From: Planctomycetota bacterium
GTDB lineage: Bacteria > Planctomycetota > SZUA-567 > JAFGGJ01
Direction of reading: 5' to 3'
Assembly (NCBI GenBank): GCA_016930595.1
Contig: JAFGGJ010000042.1
Location: 1 to 51,516, forward strand
DNA length: 51,516 nucleotides
In this document: positions 49,022 to 51,516 of the stretch, piece after piece
Layout of the letters: each line of letters begins with the position of its first letter
Position numbering within the stretch: the stretch's first letter is position 1
Position numbers and translations under genes: made by a program
The notes under the pieces: model-generated
Told to the model about the DNA's origin: nothing
What the model saw: only the letters and a program-made list of their open reading frames with translations
Database searches by the model: none

Positions 49022-50971
49022 CTACTCGTCCGCTCCCGGCATGCCGAACTGTTCCCGGATGACACGTATCGCCCGCTGTCTCTCTATAGCGGTCGCCGAA
49101 GGATCGAACGCCGCCTGCCGGCCGGCGACTATCCGCAAAGCACCTATCGCCTTCTCCCGTACCGCACGCACCGGGTCGTCCAGCGCCGCTATGAAAACCG
49201 GTACGAGCCCTGCGTCGTTCACCTCCAGCGCCGCCCTCAGCACCCCCTGGCGCTCGTCGTACCTGTCGCTCTTCACGGCATCCAGCAGCGCGTTTACCGC
49301 GGCGTCCTCATCCCCCGCCAGGTACAGCGCCTCGGCCCCGAACACCCGGTTTTCCCAGTACTTGTTCATCAGGAGCGGCCGGATGTCCTCCGCCCCGATC
49401 CCCGCCTTGCACCGCACCAGCTCCACGGCGGCCCGGCCGCGATGCACCGAATCCCTCTTCTTCAACGCGGCTTTCCACACCGCTTCCCGCCCCTCCGCCA
49501 CCCCGGCCCCTTTCGCGTACCAGCCTATCCACGCCGCCACCGCCATGCGCCGCCCATCGTCGGATTCCGCCCTGTCGTATCCGAAGTCCAGCAGCGTAAT
49601 CCGCTGAAGCGCATGTTCCGCCGTCCTTTCCACCTCCGAATCCAGCAGCAGCTTCACCAGAAGCCCGGTATCCTCGAACGAACCCTTCGCTGTAATCGCC
49701 CTTCTCGCCGTCCGTCTTACGCTCTCGTCCTCGTCGTCCACCAGGGCCCGCGCTATCGGCAAAGCCCTCGACGGCCGCAGCAGGTACGCTGCCACGAAAG
49801 CCAGCGATCGCCTGACACGCGGGTCCCTGTCGCCGGCGACTACTTCGTTCAGCTTGTCCTCCCACGCCCTGCCCGCCGCCGCAACGGCCGCCGCCCTTAT
49901 CCCTCCGTCGGGATGCGCCAGCGCCGCCACCACCCCGGGATGCAGCACTTCCGTCTTGGCGGCCGCCAGCCCCCTCAGCGCGGCATGCCGCACGCAGATG
50001 TCTTCGTCAAACAGCCCCCGGCCCGGCTCATTGAGTTTCGCCGTCATGTCGCTGTCGTCCAATTGGGCGATTTCCCATGCGGCACGCGCCCTGACGAACA
50101 CGTCCGCATCCTCCAGGCACGGCAGCACCTTCCCGCCGCCGCCCGGCAGCGTGACCATCAGCTCCATGGCGCTGGAACGCACTCCGGGTGAATCGCTTTT
50201 CAGCGCGCCTTCCACCAGCGCCAGGACGCGTGGGTCCGTAATTCCTTTCAGCCCCGCCGACGACGAATACCTGATCGCCCCCGCCGGATGCCTCAGCGCC
50301 CACGCCAGCGATATCCGCGACGACTCGTCCCTTATCTCTGCAAGCGTACGGCTGGCAAGACTCCTCACGTCCCACGGCGCCGATGCGTCCGTCAGAACCT
50401 CCATCAGCGCAGACACCGCCGCCTGTCCCATGCCCAAAAGGGTGTGTTTCGCTTCGGTCCTGACCGACACTCTCGGGTCGTACAGGCCTTTCGCCCTTTC
50501 GCGGGCCTGTTCAATCCGATCTGCAGGCACCTCCACCCGCGGCGGCGTGATCGGCGGCGCAACAACCGCCTCTTCTTCCCAACGGGTCACTATGGACAAG
50601 CGCTTGGTCATGTGCTGGTCCCCGCAGGATGCCGTCGCTATGATCGTCCCCGGCGCATCCCCCGACACCAGGAACACCCTCGCATAGCCGTCCTCGCCCG
50701 CAACGGCGCTCCCCGCGGATATCAGCGCCGGGTAAACCTGCCCTTCCGCCGCCTCGCCCCCCAGCGAAAACTCCACCCTGTACCCCGCCCTCGCCGGCAC
50801 CAGCCTGGCCGCAAGCTCCATGGTCGACGGGTATTCGAACGCCCCTCCCACCAGGAGCGACAGCCTCTCGCACTCCAGCGAAACAAGCGTGCCTTCCGTC
50901 GAAGCCTGCTCGGCCGCCGCCGGCCACGCCGTTATCAGCACCAGCAGCACTGCGCACTTCTTCAGCGGCAC
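49022..50971 (-). CDS. Exported HEAT-repeat protein
   Basis: The 649-residue protein has a signal peptide (to about WPAAAEQ), an N-terminal Ig-like beta domain (about 25-130) and then many HEAT/PBS-lyase-type helical repeats (about 150-649; for example DVRSLASRTLAEIRDESSRISLAWALRHP, VRRTARRAITAKGSFED). It is probably a periplasmic scaffold; the function is unknown. The start is GTG with AAGGAG about 8 nt upstream. It begins 3 nt after the trpE stop, which is an unusual neighbour. Confidence 0.82.
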   Translation of the reverse strand: MPLKKCAVLLVLITAWPAAAEQASTEGTLVSLECERLSLLVGGAFEYPSTMELAARLVPARAGYRVEFSLGGEAAEGQVYPALISAGSAVAGEDGYARVFLVSGDAPGTIIATASCGDQHMTKRLSIVTRWEEEAVVAPPITPPRVEVPADRIEQARERAKGLYDPRVSVRTEAKHTLLGMGQAAVSALMEVLTDASAPWDVRSLASRTLAEIRDESSRISLAWALRHPAGAIRYSSSAGLKGITDPRVLALVEGALKSDSPGVRSSAMELMVTLPGGGGKVLPCLEDADVFVRARAAWEIAQLDDSDMTAKLNEPGRGLFDEDICVRHAALRGLAAAKTEVLHPGVVAALAHPDGGIRAAAVAAAGRAWEDKLNEVVAGDRDPRVRRSLAFVAAYLLRPSRALPIARALVDDEDESVRRTARRAITAKGSFEDTGLLVKLLLDSEVERTAEHALQRITLLDFGYDRAESDDGRRMAVAAWIGWYAKGAGVAEGREAVWKAALKKRDSVHRGRAAVELVRCKAGIGAEDIRPLLMNKYWENRVFGAEALYLAGDEDAAVNALLDAVKSDRYDERQGVLRAALEVNDAGLVPVFIAALDDPVRAVREKAIGALRIVAGRQAAFDPSATAIERQRAIRVIREQFGMPGADE

Positions 50972-50974
50972 CGC

Positions 50975-51516
50975 TTATTCTCCTTCTGTCATCCGGATCG
51001 CCGACAACAGGGCCCTGGCCTTGCTGAGCGTCTCGGCATACTCCTTGGCGGGAATGCTGTCCGCCACGATACCGGCTCCCGCCTGGACGTACGCCTTGCC
51101 TCCTTTAAAGACGATCGTCCGTATGGTTATGCAGGTATCCAGGTTCCCGAACAGGTCGATATACCCCACCGCTCCCGCGTAGGGTCCCCGCCGCACCGGC
51201 TCCAGTTCGTCTATTATTTCCATTGCCCGCACCTTGGGCGCCCCCGAAACCGTCCCGGCCGGCAACGCCGACTTCAGGGCTTCCAGCGCGTTCAGGCCCT
51301 CCCGCAGTTTCCCTTCCACGTTGCTTACTATGTGCATCACGTGGCTGTAGCGCTCAACCGTCATCAGCTCGGTCACCTCCACCGAACCGGTCTCCGCAAC
51401 GCGTCCGACGTCGTTCCTCGCCAGGTCCACGAGCATTATGTGCTCCGCGCGTTCCTTCGGGTCGCCGAGCAGTTCCGCCGCCAGCCGTTCGTCCTCTGCG
51501 GCGTCCCGGCCCCGCC
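50975..51516 (-). CDS. trpE: Anthranilate synthase component I, C-terminal part (window edge)
   Basis: The visible ~180 residues are the chorismate-binding domain: [91 protein letters not shown] and [11 protein letters not shown]. The enzyme turns chorismate and glutamine/ammonia into anthranilate for tryptophan. The start lies beyond the window. A PabB paralogue (aminodeoxychorismate synthase) is the alternative; the SGAPK and RND context fits TrpE well but is not decisive. Confidence 0.88.
   Translation of the reverse strand, partial: RGRDAAEDERLAAELLGDPKERAEHIMLVDLARNDVGRVAETGSVEVTELMTVERYSHVMHIVSNVEGKLREGLNALEALKSALPAGTVSGAPKVRAMEIIDELEPVRRGPYAGAVGYIDLFGNLDTCITIRTIVFKGGKAYVQAGAGIVADSIPAKEYAETLSKARALLSAIRMTEGE

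Overview
The window looks like part of a GC-rich (roughly 60%) bacterial chromosome, not a plasmid or phage. It carries single-copy core genes (lepA, lepB, lptB, rph, rdgB, ffh, rpsP, trmD, rplS, murA, prfA, prmC, rpmE, tatC, rluD, part of trpE) among lineage-specific genes: DUF5107-TPR, heparinase II/III-like enzymes, a UroD-family protein, DUF4388-TPR, SpoIIE-type phosphatases, WG repeats and a divergent EF-G paralogue. LptB, a Wza-like exporter, a beta-barrel and many lipoproteins point to a diderm. The mix suggests the Planctomycetes-Verrucomicrobia-Chlamydiae superphylum or a neighbouring candidate phylum, but that is a gene-content guess. TGA behaves as a stop throughout, and GTG and TTG starts are common.

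Layout. 1-0.4 kb: edge sequence with 10-bp-spaced GGCAC repeats beside tRNA-Gly(CCC), which has its own promoter. 0.4-8.9 kb, minus strand: a compact operon from a promoter at 8898-8926, in the order rph, rdgB, ROK kinase, lepA, lepB, lptB, alpha/beta hydrolase, hypothetical; several genes overlap by a few bases. DUF4870 lies downstream. 9-17.8 kb: a probable carbohydrate block with DUF5107-TPR, heparinase-like and UroD-family genes on minus, and a nitrilase and a two-domain esterase-like protein on plus. 17.9-25.3 kb: signalling genes (SpoIIE phosphatase with DUF4388-TPR-TM; STAS with a zinc-finger SpoIIE phosphatase) around an exported heparinase. 25.3-28.3 kb: DUF116, radical SAM/SPASM and B12-binding radical SAM genes. 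28.4-37.2 kb: a long minus-strand translation and envelope operon (EF-G paralogue, rpmE, prfA, prmC, murA, ffh, rpsP, trmD, rplS). 37.3-42.3 kb: an envelope/signalling operon (exported protein, beta-barrel, Wza-like protein, histidine kinase, membrane-anchored double receiver). 42.4-51.5 kb: peptidoglycan-binding lipoprotein; tatC-hisH-lipoprotein; WG-repeat lipoprotein and SGNH hydrolase; small exported proteins; trpE, HEAT protein and rluD.

Several promoters resemble the sigma70 consensus with 16-17 bp spacers. Two are placed so that transcription should begin at the start codon, giving leaderless mRNAs. Strand composition is strongly C-rich on plus from about 9 to 22.4 kb, whichever strand the genes are on. 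It becomes G-rich at about 23.2-28.3 kb, then near neutral, then C-rich again, so 23.2-28.3 kb is a candidate inverted or inserted block.

The strongest candidates for undescribed biology are the SpoIIE phosphatase with three tandem C-C-H-C zinc modules and its STAS partner, the signal peptidase I with a large zinc-ribbon/beta-sandwich insertion, the DUF116/two-radical-SAM operon, and the double-receiver protein with a C-terminal membrane anchor.
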